Assembly (NCBI GenBank): GCA_029006155.1
Contig: JAQXGF010000030.1
Coordinates: forward strand, 1 to 48,850
From: Lachnospiraceae bacterium
GTDB taxonomy: Bacteria > Bacillota > Clostridia > Lachnospirales > Lachnospiraceae
Length of the DNA: 48,850 bases
Direction of reading: 5' to 3'
Part shown: positions 25,154 to 34,903 of the stretch, in pieces
How positions within the stretch are numbered: the first letter of the stretch is position 1
Layout: each line of letters begins with the position of its first letter
Program-made: the position numbers and the translations under genes
Notes under the pieces: generated by a model
Seen by the model: the letters and a program-made list of their open reading frames with translations, nothing else
The model's database searches: none
What the model was told of the DNA's origin: nothing

Positions 25154-25849
25154 TTATACGGTCACTCTCGTCCCGTTGAATGTTCCGCTTACGGTATTGA
25201 CGATGCTGTTCTCCTCGTTCAGTCCGAATACGAGCATCGGCATCTTCTGCTCCATGCACAGAATCGACGCAGTCATATCGACAACGCCAAGCTTCTTATC
25301 GATGACTTCCTGAATGGAAATCTCATCATACTTCTTCGCCGCCGGATTGTCCTTCGGATCACTGTCATATACGCCATCAATCGACTTCGCGAGCAGAATC
25401 ACATCCGCCTCAATCTCAATCGCACGCAGAACGGTCGCGGTATCGGTGGAGAAGTACGGATGTCCGGTACCACCTGCAAAAAAGGTAACGGTGTGCTCTG
25501 CAAAGCACTGCTTTACACGATCTTTTGAGAAAAGCTCTGTAAATGCGCCACATACAAACGGGGTCATCACTGCCGTCTTCATCCCCGCCGCGCGGAAAAT
25601 CTCTGACACATAAATGCAGTTCATGACGGTCGCCAGCATTCCGATCTGGTCAGCCTTCGTCCGGTCGATATTCTCACTGGAACGTCCGCGCCAGAAGTTG
25701 CCTCCGCCAATCACAATTCCTACTTCAATGCCCTGATCTACCAGTGACTTTACCTGCTCTGCCACCTTCATAACCGTCGGCTCATCAAAACCGGTCTTCT
25801 TTTCCCCGGCCAGTGCCTCGCCACTCAGCTTTAAAAGAACTCGCTTCAT
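25154..25849 (-). CDS. pyrH: uridylate kinase
   Basis: 231 residues of the amino-acid-kinase-type bacterial UMP kinase: KRVLLKLSGEALAG at the N-terminus, IGIVIGGGNFWRGR (as VGIVIGGGNFWRGR), TADQIGMLATVMN-like KADQIGMLATVMNCIY, FAGGTGHPYFSTDTATVLRAIEI and VYDSDPKDNPAAKKYDEIS. It converts UMP to UDP and is normally inhibited by UTP. rpsB and tsf, its usual upstream neighbours, are absent here; a P-type ATPase gene lies upstream instead, so pyrH has its own promoter. Confidence 0.97.
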   Translation of the reverse strand: MKRVLLKLSGEALAGEKKTGFDEPTVMKVAEQVKSLVDQGIEVGIVIGGGNFWRGRSSENIDRTKADQIGMLATVMNCIYVSEIFRAAGMKTAVMTPFVCGAFTELFSKDRVKQCFAEHTVTFFAGGTGHPYFSTDTATVLRAIEIEADVILLAKSIDGVYDSDPKDNPAAKKYDEISIQEVIDKKLGVVDMTASILCMEQKMPMLVFGLNEENSIVNTVSGTFNGTRVTV

Positions 25850-25887
25850 ATCTGATCTCCTTATCTTTCATAAGTGTTTCTTTTTTC

Positions 25888-25893
25888 ATTATA
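25888..25893 (-). promoter_or_regulatory. pyrH promoter -10
   Basis: TGGTATAAT on the minus strand is an extended -10 about 39 bases before the start codon; the -35 is weak. Confidence 0.6.
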
Positions 25894-25936
25894 CCAGTAT
25901 CTTATCACAAAATCCACAAAAATTTCACCGTGGGCT

Positions 25937-28855
25937 TTATAGATTCTGACTTCTCCGTGCTTTTTCCGCCTGGCGCTGGCGACGCTCTGTATACCAGTCA
26001 GACAATTTCCGGATCAGAATGCTCAAATACCGGAAGGTCGGCTCCGTGACGACTGCAAAGACGATCAGCAGCATCATGCTCTGCTTCGACACACTCGTGA
26101 TCGCAAAGATACGGCTCACAAAGATCATGCAGTATAAAAGTCCCGCTGCCATACCGAACCAGAGGATCCAGTGGTACTTCGTCATCGGCGATGCGATCTG
26201 GTAAAGGATCATCAGTCCGACAATCGCAAGGATGATCGTACACGACGTGGACACATCCGTCTCACTGACCTGGAACTCCATGCAGAACGTATACAGCGAG
26301 CTGACGACGAGGAAGTCGGTCAGTCCGCCCGGCAGTGCCTTAAACAGCACATTGCTCAGAAAATGTCCCCTGATCCGATCGGTATTGCGCTCAAGAGACA
26401 TCACAAAGGCCGGAATGCCGATCGTAAACATACTGATCAGCGAGATCTGCGACGGCTCCAGTGGATAATTGACCATCAGGATAATCGAGAAAATCGACAA
26501 AAACAGGGAGAAAATATTCTTCACCAGGAAGAGGCTGGCAGTCCGCTCGATGTTGTTGACCACCCGGCGTCCTTCCGCCACGACCGACGGCATCTTGGAA
26601 AAATCCGACTCCAGAAGCACAAGCTGTGCGACCTGCGAAGCCGCATCACTTCCGGACGCCATCGCAATGCTACAGTCCGCATCCTTCAATGCAAGCACAT
26701 CGTTGACACCGTCTCCGGTCATCGCCACCGTATGTCCACGGCCTTTCATGGCGCTGACGAGCTGACGCTTCTGATCCGGCGTCACGCGCCCGAATACCGT
26801 GTACCGCTCTGCCGCTGCAAACAGCGCCTTTTCATCCGTCAGCGTGCTTGCATCCACATAGTCTTCTGCATCTTCGATGCCGGCTTCCTTTGCCACCTCT
26901 GATACCGTGACCGGATTGTCACCGGAGATGACCTTGATCTTTACGCCCTGCTCTGCAAAGTAGGCAAACGTCTCTTTCGCATTTTGCCGGATCGGATTGG
27001 CCAGCAGGATCATGCCCAGTGGCTGTACGCCTGCTGTGAGCCTCTCCCCATCCAGGATGCCCTCATATTTTGCAAAGACGAGCACACGGTAGCCCTGTCT
27101 GCCCCAGTATTCGATCCGCTCACTGTAAGCCGCATACTGCTCACGCAGGATAAATTCCGGCGCGCCGAGCACATAGCTCGCATCCTCAAACACCGCGCCG
27201 CTGTATTTTGTCGCCGATGAGAACGAGTAGACCTTTTCCGGACGCTTTCCGCTGCGCTTCTGGAAATAGTCCTTGATCGCTTTCATCGTGATATTGTCCG
27301 TCGCCATCGCCGCCGCAAAATCGCCGAGTGCCAGCTCGAGCTCTTCCCGCTCAGCTTCCGTCGTCTCCGCCTCAGCTGCAAATCTCCGGTATTTTTCCTC
27401 GACCGAATCTTCCGATGAAGGCTCTTTACGATCACCTGCTTCTTCGGTCTGAGCCGCGTCTCCTGCGCCGTCATCGGCTGCCACTGCCTCTGTGGCTGCA
27501 GTTTGCCCCTCATCCGCAGAAGCTGCCGCTGCTGCCTCCACCTGACTCACTGCCCCGGAAGCTGCATCGCGTTCCTCTGCCGCAACCGCCCGCTCAGAAT
27601 CTTCCGCCACATCTTCCCCTGCTCTTGGCATCTCTTCTGTCCGGAATGGAATGACCTTCTTCACGCTCATCGTATTATCGGTAATCGTACCGGTCTTATC
27701 CACGCAGAGCACATCGACACGCGCCAGTGTCTCGATACATTTCATATTGTGCACGAGCACCTTCTGCGTCGCCAGACGCATGACGCTGACCGCCAGTGCC
27801 ACGCTTGCGAGCAGATACAGTCCTTCCGGGATCATACCGATGACCGCTGCGACGGTCGACGTCACGCTGTCGCGGATCGACGCGCCATTGATAAAATGCT
27901 GCTGGCTGAACAGCACAATGCCGATCGGAAGAATGATAAATCCGACGATTTTTACGAGGCGGTCCAGAGACCGGATCATCTCGGAGACTTCCGTATCATT
28001 CATCGCCTTGGCCTCTAAGGTCAGCTGCGAGACGTAGGAATCCTCTCCGACCTTCTCGATCCTCGCCCGGCACTCGCCGGATGCGACAAAGCTGCCTGAC
28101 AGCAAGGTATCTCCGCTCTTCTTCTGGATCTGATCTGCCTCACCGGTGATCAGTGCCTCATTGACGAGCACCTCTCCGGATACGACCGTCGCATCCGCCG
28201 GGATCTGGCTGCCCGCCTTTAAGATCAGGATATCGTCCAGCACGAGTTGTTCTGCCGGTACGATCTCCTCCTTACCATCCCGCAACACCGTATTCTTCGG
28301 TGCATTCAGAATCGTCAGCTCATCGAGCACCTTCTTCGAGCGCAGCTCCTGGAAAATACCGATCGCCGTATTCGCAATGATGACCGGTAAAAAGGTCAGA
28401 TCCCGGAACGAGCCCACCACAATCAGCAGCACCGCAATGATGAAAAAGATCAGGTTAAAATAAGTAAAAATATTGCTGCAGATGATCTCCTTTTTCGACT
28501 TCGACGCCGATTCCACCGCATGATTCACCGCACCGCGTGCGATTCGGTCCGCGACCTGCTCCTTCGTCAGTCCCTGCTCCGGCGGTGCCTCTACCCGCAC
28601 GAGCGGCGAAGTAAATTCCGGAATCTGATATTCCTCCGGAAGCGGCTTTGGCCGTGCAAATTTCTTCCGGATCGTTTTCAGCGTCGTCCACAGATCACGG
28701 TTCTTTTTTTCTTCAATCACAGCCGGAAGCAGCAGTTCACTTTGCTCCATCTCCTGTAATGTTTCGTCCTTTTTTCCCACGATATCCACCTTCATTGTAT
28801 ATTTCCGGCTTCTTCTTTTTCCGGATATTGTTCTTCTTGTTCCATTTTGCTTCAT
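25937..28855 (-). CDS. cation-transporting P-type ATPase, CtpE-like, with acidic insertion
   Basis: 972 residues. Actuator motif LITGEADQ, M4 motif IGMIPEGLYLLASVALAVSV, phosphorylation motif CVDKTGTIT (Asp386), late hinge AMTGDGVNDVLALKDADCSIAMASGSDAA, and a C-terminal membrane domain of about six segments. There is no CPx motif, so it is not a soft-metal pump; MIPEGL resembles CtpE-type calcium-related ATPases. Unusual: about 110 residues (about 400-510, encoded near 27310-27655) in the nucleotide domain are Ala, Glu and Asp rich and of low complexity. The ATG at 28855 has GGAGGT 8 bases upstream; earlier in-frame starts lack an SD. It is divergent from the CapK-like gene. Ion unknown. Confidence 0.92.
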   Translation of the reverse strand: MKQNGTRRTISGKRRSRKYTMKVDIVGKKDETLQEMEQSELLLPAVIEEKKNRDLWTTLKTIRKKFARPKPLPEEYQIPEFTSPLVRVEAPPEQGLTKEQVADRIARGAVNHAVESASKSKKEIICSNIFTYFNLIFFIIAVLLIVVGSFRDLTFLPVIIANTAIGIFQELRSKKVLDELTILNAPKNTVLRDGKEEIVPAEQLVLDDILILKAGSQIPADATVVSGEVLVNEALITGEADQIQKKSGDTLLSGSFVASGECRARIEKVGEDSYVSQLTLEAKAMNDTEVSEMIRSLDRLVKIVGFIILPIGIVLFSQQHFINGASIRDSVTSTVAAVIGMIPEGLYLLASVALAVSVMRLATQKVLVHNMKCIETLARVDVLCVDKTGTITDNTMSVKKVIPFRTEEMPRAGEDVAEDSERAVAAEERDAASGAVSQVEAAAAASADEGQTAATEAVAADDGAGDAAQTEEAGDRKEPSSEDSVEEKYRRFAAEAETTEAEREELELALGDFAAAMATDNITMKAIKDYFQKRSGKRPEKVYSFSSATKYSGAVFEDASYVLGAPEFILREQYAAYSERIEYWGRQGYRVLVFAKYEGILDGERLTAGVQPLGMILLANPIRQNAKETFAYFAEQGVKIKVISGDNPVTVSEVAKEAGIEDAEDYVDASTLTDEKALFAAAERYTVFGRVTPDQKRQLVSAMKGRGHTVAMTGDGVNDVLALKDADCSIAMASGSDAASQVAQLVLLESDFSKMPSVVAEGRRVVNNIERTASLFLVKNIFSLFLSIFSIILMVNYPLEPSQISLISMFTIGIPAFVMSLERNTDRIRGHFLSNVLFKALPGGLTDFLVVSSLYTFCMEFQVSETDVSTSCTIILAIVGLMILYQIASPMTKYHWILWFGMAAGLLYCMIFVSRIFAITSVSKQSMMLLIVFAVVTEPTFRYLSILIRKLSDWYTERRQRQAEKARRSQNL

Positions 28856-28922
28856 TTTACCATACCTCCATTTCTTTTTTAACCCTTCAAATTCTGAAAT
28901 TTTCTTAAATAATTCTAATTTC

Positions 28923-28951
28923 TTGTCACTCAAATTGTTTTCTGCTATACT
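28923..28951 (+). promoter_or_regulatory. promoter of the CapK/flippase pair
   Basis: -35 TTGTCA (28923-28928), 17-base spacer, -10 TATACT (28946-28951). Confidence 0.75.
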
Positions 28952-28984
28952 GCAATGAGAGATCAAAAGGAGATTTAATTTATC

Positions 28985-30310
28985 ATGAGTATTTCCATTG
29001 CAAAAAAGCTGACCAATGTGTCTACCTTATATTATCTGTTCGTTCTGGAGAAGCATTTTCCGGATGACCGGAAGAAAATCAAACAGAAGCAGAATAAAAA
29101 CGTACATAAGCTGATGAAGCGCGCCTATGAGATCCCGTTTTACCGGAAGCGTTTTGACGCCTGCCATCTGACACCGGACGACTTTCACTGCAGTGAGGAT
29201 CTGCAGAAATTCCCGGTGCTCACAAAGGCCGAGCTGCGCACATGGATGAAGGAGCTCTACGATACCCATCCGGACACCCGTGACAGCTGGGACGCCACGA
29301 GCACAAGTGGTTCGACCGGTGTACCGCTCGTGCTGTATCAGTCACAGCGTGAACATGCCTGCACAAACGCGAACTGGATCCGTATCCTGATGAGCTTCGG
29401 TTACAACCCGGTCTTCGGCAAAATGCTCTCGTTTGAGTCCAGCTACCGCAAGGAGAAAAAGCAGCAGGACTCCATTTTACAGAAATTTGGGATCCTGCAA
29501 CGGCGCAAGCTCTCGGAGACGCGCTGCACCGCCGAAGGCATGCCGGACGTCATCCGTGAGCTGAATGAGTACCATCCGGATCTGATCTGTCTGCGCAAGA
29601 ACTGTATCGTGCGCATCGCACTCTATGCGCAGGAGCATGGTCTTACGATCCGCCAGCCGAAATGGTACATTCCGGTCAGCGAGATGGTCGATGAGATAAC
29701 GCGCACAACGCTGGAAAAGACGTTCGGACCGGGACTGGTCGACGCATACGGCAGCGACGAGACCGGCAGCTGCATCATCAAGCGTCCGGGCAAGGATTAT
29801 TATGACATTTGCAACGACACACATGTCGTGAATATTTATAATGAAAAAAATGAACTCGCCGACAATGGCCGTGTCATCATCACCCCGCTGTTCAAGACCG
29901 ATTTTCCGCTGATCAATTACGACATCGGCGATATCGCCTCCTCCTATGTAAAAGAAGGCGTGCGCTATGTCACAAAGATCCACGGCCGTTTAAATGACAT
30001 GGTCCGCCATGAAAACGGCGAGGAGACTTCCGTGCTCGAGCTTCGGAAAATCACAAACGGCATTACCGGCATCGCGCAGTTCCGGTTCATCCAGGAAAGC
30101 TATCACGATATGCGCGTGGAGCTTGTGCGCGATCCGATGGACACCACTTATACCAATCAAGAGATTGAAGCATTTTTCCAGAAGAAGCTGCACGACATCT
30201 ACGGAGATGAATTCCGGCTTCGCATCGACTGGCTCGACGTGATCCCACCGGATCCAAACGGCAAGCTGCGCTGCTTCGTCTGCCAGCTTCCGGCAAAAGG
30301 AGGCCGGTAA
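28985..30310 (+). CDS. phenylacetate-CoA ligase-like (CapK-type) adenylate-forming enzyme
   Basis: 441 residues. The P-loop-like TSTSGSTGVPLVLYQS at about residue 100 is the AMP-binding motif, followed by DAYGSDETGS and a C-terminal GRLNDMVRHENGEE with IDWLDVIPPDPNGKLR. In the PaaK/CapK family such proteins activate carboxylates; CapK homologues sit in capsule and wall-polymer loci, and their substrates are mostly unknown. An SD AAGGAG lies 12 bases before the ATG, a little far. A flippase gene starts 1 base after its stop, which argues for a role in surface polysaccharide rather than phenylacetate metabolism. Confidence 0.82.
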   Translation: MSISIAKKLTNVSTLYYLFVLEKHFPDDRKKIKQKQNKNVHKLMKRAYEIPFYRKRFDACHLTPDDFHCSEDLQKFPVLTKAELRTWMKELYDTHPDTRDSWDATSTSGSTGVPLVLYQSQREHACTNANWIRILMSFGYNPVFGKMLSFESSYRKEKKQQDSILQKFGILQRRKLSETRCTAEGMPDVIRELNEYHPDLICLRKNCIVRIALYAQEHGLTIRQPKWYIPVSEMVDEITRTTLEKTFGPGLVDAYGSDETGSCIIKRPGKDYYDICNDTHVVNIYNEKNELADNGRVIITPLFKTDFPLINYDIGDIASSYVKEGVRYVTKIHGRLNDMVRHENGEETSVLELRKITNGITGIAQFRFIQESYHDMRVELVRDPMDTTYTNQEIEAFFQKKLHDIYGDEFRLRIDWLDVIPPDPNGKLRCFVCQLPAKGGR

Positions 30311-30311
30311 T

Positions 30312-31757
30312 ATGGCTGACGGAAAGGACGCTTCCCTGAACCGCCGTGCGTTCAAGGCCGGTATCTTCTACATCGCCTGCCAGCTCTTCGTCCGCGGCAT
30401 CACCTTTTTGATGACGCCGGTCTTCACCCGGCTGCTCTCACAGGAACAGTACAACCAGTACAAGATCTTCGAGTCCTGGCTTTTGATCTTCGCACCGGTC
30501 ATGTCGCTCTGTCTGTGGCGGAGCGTCGAATGCGCCAAGTACGATGTAAAGGAAAAATTTAATGAATATGTTTCGAGTGTCCAGACGCTCTCGTATCTGT
30601 CCATCTCGGTATTCTTTGTGATCTTCCTGATTTTCCGCAGGCAGGCCGAGGCACTGTGCGGCATGAATGATTTCATGCTCCTCATCGCCTTCCTCTATAC
30701 GTATGCGCACACGAGTATTTTTTACATGCAGCGCCGGGAAAAGCAGATGATGCGCTACAAAGCGAGCACGACTCTGACCGCCGCCACGGTCATCCCGGCG
30801 ACCTTACTCTCCGTGCTGCTCGTCGTGCTCGGCAAACGCGCCGGACACGAAGACGCTCTGATGCAACTGCGCATTGCAGGCTATTATATTCCGATGATCA
30901 TCGGTGGATTCACGGTCGCCATTTTAATGGCAGTGCAGGGCAAAAAGCTCGTAGACCGCTCTTACTGGAGCTATGCACTTCATTTCAGCCTTCCGCTGAT
31001 TCCGGAAGTGCTCTCGATCCAGATCATGAATCAGGCAGACAAGCTCATGGTCACACGGATGGTCGGCGATATCCCAGGATCCATCTTCGCGGTCGCCACG
31101 ACCGTCTCCTATATCATCTGGATTCTGGAAGATTCGGTCTGGAATGCCTGGCTGCCATGGATGTACGAAAAAATCTCCCGCAACGAAGCAGGCGAAATCC
31201 GCGGCTCTTGGTCGACTCTGATGCACGGCTTCGGTGTCATCTCCTGGGGGCTCGTGCTCTTCGCCCCGGAGATCATCCGTGTTTTAGGCGGAAAAAAATA
31301 TGCCGCTGCCATCTGGCTCATCGCCCCGATGGTGACCGGCACACTGTTCCGCTTCTACAGCTACAGCTACACCGCCATCCAGAATTTCCATAAAAAGACG
31401 AAATTCGTCGCGATCTCGACCGTATCCGTCATGTTCCTGAATGTATTCCTGAACTATGTCGGGATCCGTTCCTTCGGCTATCAGGCAGCAGCCTACACGA
31501 CCGCCTTCTCCTATATGGTGCTGATGATCATGCAGGCATTCATGGAACAGCGTCTGACCGGCACACAGATCATCCCGCTTCCCACGACACTTTGCATCTC
31601 CTGCGCGTACTTTATCATCTGTATCGTGACGATGGCTACGTTCCGATTCCCGTTCTGGGGACGCTGCATCCTCGCACTGATCGCCGCGCCGATCGCACTG
31701 TGGTACTTCCTGCCGAGGCTGAAGGACATCCGGATGCTCATGAAGAAAAAGAAATAA
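30312..31757 (+). CDS. polysaccharide biosynthesis flippase (Wzx/MATE-like)
   Basis: 481 residues with about 12-14 membrane segments. The N-terminus (NRRAFKAGIFYIACQLFVRGITFLMTPVFTRLLSQEQYNQYKIFESW) is characteristic of lipid-linked oligosaccharide flippases. A second half beginning FSLPLIPEVLSIQIMNQADKLMV repeats the fold. It should move a lipid-linked glycan across the membrane. It is coupled to the CapK-like gene (stop TAA, then ATG after 1 base, SD AAAGGAGG). No glycosyltransferases are adjacent, so this is an isolated two-gene unit. Confidence 0.88.
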   Translation: MADGKDASLNRRAFKAGIFYIACQLFVRGITFLMTPVFTRLLSQEQYNQYKIFESWLLIFAPVMSLCLWRSVECAKYDVKEKFNEYVSSVQTLSYLSISVFFVIFLIFRRQAEALCGMNDFMLLIAFLYTYAHTSIFYMQRREKQMMRYKASTTLTAATVIPATLLSVLLVVLGKRAGHEDALMQLRIAGYYIPMIIGGFTVAILMAVQGKKLVDRSYWSYALHFSLPLIPEVLSIQIMNQADKLMVTRMVGDIPGSIFAVATTVSYIIWILEDSVWNAWLPWMYEKISRNEAGEIRGSWSTLMHGFGVISWGLVLFAPEIIRVLGGKKYAAAIWLIAPMVTGTLFRFYSYSYTAIQNFHKKTKFVAISTVSVMFLNVFLNYVGIRSFGYQAAAYTTAFSYMVLMIMQAFMEQRLTGTQIIPLPTTLCISCAYFIICIVTMATFRFPFWGRCILALIAAPIALWYFLPRLKDIRMLMKKKK

Positions 31758-31777
31758 GAAATCATAAGTCCTATAAG

Positions 31778-31828
31778 AACAGGCTGTACGCTCTGAGCAT
31801 TGCTGCTCAAAACGCCAGCCTGTTTTTT
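31778..31828 (+). terminator. terminator of the CapK/flippase unit
   Basis: AACAGGCTG (31778-31786) pairs with CAGCCTGTT (31816-31824), followed by TTTTTT. The following TTAACCGAATAGCTGCT resembles the dispersed repeat (copy G). Confidence 0.85.
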
Positions 31829-31878
31829 AACCGAATAGCTGCTTTGACCTGAACCAAGTAGTCATGCCATCCTACGTC

Positions 31879-34083
31879 TCATCCCTGCTCCGGCTCTTTC
31901 TCTACATTCGGAAACGTCACGATCGCCTTAAAAAGATCCCCGTCCGTCTCGATCCGGAACTTGCCACCTTGCAGCTCCGTAAAGCTCTTCACGATCGCAA
32001 GTCCGAGGCCACTGCCCTCTGTATTGCGCGCCCGATCTCCGCGCACGAAGCGCTCCGTCAGCTCGTTGCAGTCACCAGAAAGCTCCGTCGCGGATGTATT
32101 TTTGATCGTAATGTTCACCTCATCGCCCTGTTTTTCCAGACTCGCCCATGCCCGCGTGTCCGGCATCGCGTATTTTGCGACATTGACGAGCAGATTTTCC
32201 AGAATCCGGTACGTCTTCTCCCCATCCAGCCAGAGGCGGAACCGCTCTTCCGGCACCGACACCCGGCAGGCGATCCCGTGCTCCATCAGCCGGTCCTCCT
32301 GCTCGAGCACTGCCTGCTGCAGCAGCTCTCCGATGTCGACCCAGTTGCATTCCAGACGGATCGTTCCACTCGCCGCCTTGCTGATTTCGAACAGATCCTC
32401 GATCAGCTTTTTCAGACGCAGCGATTTCCGATCGAGAATCTCCACGTAGCTTTTCCGCTCCTCTTCCGTCGTCGCCGGATCTTTAAGCAGATTAATGTAG
32501 GTAATGATCGCAGTCAGCGGCGTCTTCAGGTCATGCGACACGTTTGTGATCAGCTCTGTCTTCATATTTCGGCTGCGCAGCTCTTCTTCTACCGCTTCCG
32601 AAAATCCGTCTTTAATCTTTGAGAGTTCCTGATCCAGCGATGCAAATACGCCAGGATCACCTGTGGACTCCGCCTTTAAATTGCCCTCTGCCATACAGCG
32701 TGCCGACTGCAACAGCCCTTCATAGCTCTCCCTGATCCTGGCCAGGTGTTTTTTCAACAGGAAGAACAGACATACCGAGTAAATCAGCAACAACACAATC
32801 GAAAAGGATCCAAACAGGGAACACACGGCCAGAATCACAAACTGGACTCCGAGCAATCCGGCCAGCCAGCGGTCAGACGCATCGTGGATATCCACCGTCC
32901 GCACCAGTTCCAGCAACGTTTTCCACAGCTCTTTGCAAAAGCGGTGGATTCTCCCCATGTTTTTCCAGATCCAGGAACGGTCCAGAATCGCGTGTGCGCT
33001 GCTTTCTCCCTTCATCTGCAGCAGGAGCTGGATGGTCCAGAACCAGATGCCATAAATACCCACATACACAAGGAAATTCAGCATTAGCAGCCAGACCGAG
33101 TATCCGCTTCTCAGATACAGCGTACAAAATCCTGCCCCGATCTGTATTCCGAACATTCCGATCAGCACGCCGGCTGCCGCCCATTCCACCGATACCTTTC
33201 CAAGCACTCCGGAGAGCTCCCGGCGCTGCCTGCGAAATACCGGAAACACCACGACCAGGATCGTCATCAGCCCCAGCAGTACAAAATACGCAGTAAAAAG
33301 CAGATCCCGTACCTCGTGGTACGCCAGCAGCGCTCCGGTCTCTGCCGCTGTCTCCATATCCAGCGGATAATAGCACAGCTCATTGTTTGAGTAAATGTAG
33401 ACCTTTACCTGCGTTGGAGACGCCAGAAGAGACGTCGGGAGCTGATCCTCTCCAATGAACCATTTCTGCACACGGTCCTTTGTCATGCCCCGGACACTGC
33501 CCGCACTCAGCTCAATCCCATCCGTATTCCACATATCGCTGATCGCGACACTTCCCTCCTGGTCAAAGGTCAGTTCCAGAAAGAACGGGACATCCCCTTC
33601 TGCGACCTCAGGCGCATACTGCTCCAGATTTTCCACCGAATTCGTATAGATTTCTCCTGTTTCCGTATCGACAATGCGGTAGACGATCCCATACTGTTCA
33701 AACAGGGAAGAAATCGCACTCCGCCACGACTCAAATTCCGTGTCAAAATTTTCCAGCTCGGACTTCATGCTCTCCTGAATCGTATCCGGGAAAAAGAGCT
33801 CCGACGGCTTTATGGCTCTGCTGTCCTCTTTTTGCTGCAGTTCCCAGTACATAATATAGCTCCCGGCATACATATACCGGACAAAGCTTTTCAGATTCTC
33901 CTCCGGTCCTCCATCCGCCGATGGCCACGCTTCCTCTCCATCAGAATCACTTCCCGCCGTCTGCCGGTTTCTCTGATACCGCCCCGCATCCTGACTGTAG
34001 CCCCCCATCACGAGCGCACAAAATAAAATCAACAGCAGTGTCCATAGAAGCCCTTTATTGTTTTTCAATTTTATAGCCAACAC
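31879..34083 (-). CDS. sensor histidine kinase of an OmpR-type two-component system
   Basis: 734 residues. One N-terminal membrane segment, then a ~220-residue extracellular domain. Several further membrane segments follow (about residues 255-440), then a HAMP-like linker and the phospho-acceptor in NVSHDLKTPLTAI (His517). The ATPase domain ends with GSGLGLAIVKSFTELQGG. The start is GTG at 34083, inside the end of the regulator gene (29-base overlap), with AAAGGTGG 6 bases upstream. The many membrane segments before HAMP resemble kinases that watch the envelope. Signal unknown; there is no clear link to the phosphate transporter upstream. Confidence 0.92.
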   Translation of the reverse strand: MLAIKLKNNKGLLWTLLLILFCALVMGGYSQDAGRYQRNRQTAGSDSDGEEAWPSADGGPEENLKSFVRYMYAGSYIMYWELQQKEDSRAIKPSELFFPDTIQESMKSELENFDTEFESWRSAISSLFEQYGIVYRIVDTETGEIYTNSVENLEQYAPEVAEGDVPFFLELTFDQEGSVAISDMWNTDGIELSAGSVRGMTKDRVQKWFIGEDQLPTSLLASPTQVKVYIYSNNELCYYPLDMETAAETGALLAYHEVRDLLFTAYFVLLGLMTILVVVFPVFRRQRRELSGVLGKVSVEWAAAGVLIGMFGIQIGAGFCTLYLRSGYSVWLLMLNFLVYVGIYGIWFWTIQLLLQMKGESSAHAILDRSWIWKNMGRIHRFCKELWKTLLELVRTVDIHDASDRWLAGLLGVQFVILAVCSLFGSFSIVLLLIYSVCLFFLLKKHLARIRESYEGLLQSARCMAEGNLKAESTGDPGVFASLDQELSKIKDGFSEAVEEELRSRNMKTELITNVSHDLKTPLTAIITYINLLKDPATTEEERKSYVEILDRKSLRLKKLIEDLFEISKAASGTIRLECNWVDIGELLQQAVLEQEDRLMEHGIACRVSVPEERFRLWLDGEKTYRILENLLVNVAKYAMPDTRAWASLEKQGDEVNITIKNTSATELSGDCNELTERFVRGDRARNTEGSGLGLAIVKSFTELQGGKFRIETDGDLFKAIVTFPNVEKEPEQG

Positions 34084-34756
34084 CCCACACCACCTTTATA
34101 TATTTTGGATTTTTCGGGTCCGCTTCGATCTTTGTCCGGATGTGGCGGATATGTACCATGATCGTCTCCGTCGCGATTGCCTTCTCATTCCAGACACGCT
34201 CGTAGATCTCATCTGCAGAAAATACCCGGCCCGGGCTCTTGATCAGAAGCGCCAGAATCTTAAATTCCAGAGGTGTCAGACCGACGGGTTCTCCGTCCAC
34301 CCGCACCTCCTTCGTCTCCTCATTCAGCTCCAGACCGCCGACTTCATACACATGTTCCCGTATCGTTCCGCCTGCCATTTTCAGATAGCGTGCGTAACGG
34401 CGCAGATGCGAATTGACACGCGCTAAAAGCTCCATCGGCGCAAACGGCTTTGTCACATAATCATCCGCCCCGATGTTCAGCCCGGTCACTTTATCGATCT
34501 CCTCGGATTTTGCCGAGAGCATAATGACCGGAAAATCATACGTTTCCCGAAGCTTCATCGTCATCGCGATGCCATCCATCACCGGCATCATGATGTCCAC
34601 GATCGCCAGGTGGATCTTCTGCTGCTCCAGAATCTGCAGTCCCTCCCTTCCATTTTGTGCTTTGAATACCTCATACCCCTGATTCTTCAGGTATATCCCC
34701 ACACCGTCTAAAATCTCCCTGTCATCTTCCACAATCAGTATATGGTACTGTCCCAT
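34055..34756 (-). CDS. OmpR/PhoB family response regulator
   Basis: 233 residues. Receiver with D11, D12, phospho-acceptor Asp54 (LAIVDIMMPVMDG) and Lys in VTKPFAPMELLARV. A C-terminal winged helix (LTPLEFKILALLIKSPGRVFSADEIYERVWNEKA, then TIMVHIRHIRTKIE and YIKVVWGVGYKIE) follows. It forms one unit with the overlapping kinase gene. A TTG in frame at 34771 is less likely: GGAGG lies 8 bases before the ATG at 34756 and the receiver begins there. Target genes unknown. Confidence 0.95.
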   Translation of the reverse strand: MGQYHILIVEDDREILDGVGIYLKNQGYEVFKAQNGREGLQILEQQKIHLAIVDIMMPVMDGIAMTMKLRETYDFPVIMLSAKSEEIDKVTGLNIGADDYVTKPFAPMELLARVNSHLRRYARYLKMAGGTIREHVYEVGGLELNEETKEVRVDGEPVGLTPLEFKILALLIKSPGRVFSADEIYERVWNEKAIATETIMVHIRHIRTKIEADPKNPKYIKVVWGVGYKIEKQ

Positions 34757-34778
34757 TTCATTTTCCTCCAATAAAAAT

Positions 34779-34826
34779 TACCCTCTGCAGGATGGAAACT
34801 TCTTCCTTCCCACAGAGGGTAGTATA
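34779..34826 (-). promoter_or_regulatory. inverted repeat and -10 upstream of the response regulator
   Basis: TACCCTCTG (34779-34787) and CAGAGGGTA (34813-34821) are perfect inverted 9-mers. A minus-strand -10 TATACT lies at 34821-34826, so the repeat covers the expected start and leader. It could be an operator or a leader hairpin. Confidence 0.4.
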
Positions 34827-34903
34827 GCATTTTCACCGAAAAGAAATCTATGTCCGGATCGAAAATATTCCGGCAAAAATTCGAAAGAAATCCGAAAGAT
34901 TCC

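Noticed and set aside
34055-34756. The regulator as PhoP of the phosphate regulon
   Set aside because: It sits beside the Na/phosphate gene, but its kinase lacks the PAS-type PhoR layout and the Pho box is upstream of the transporter, not of this pair. Position alone is not enough.
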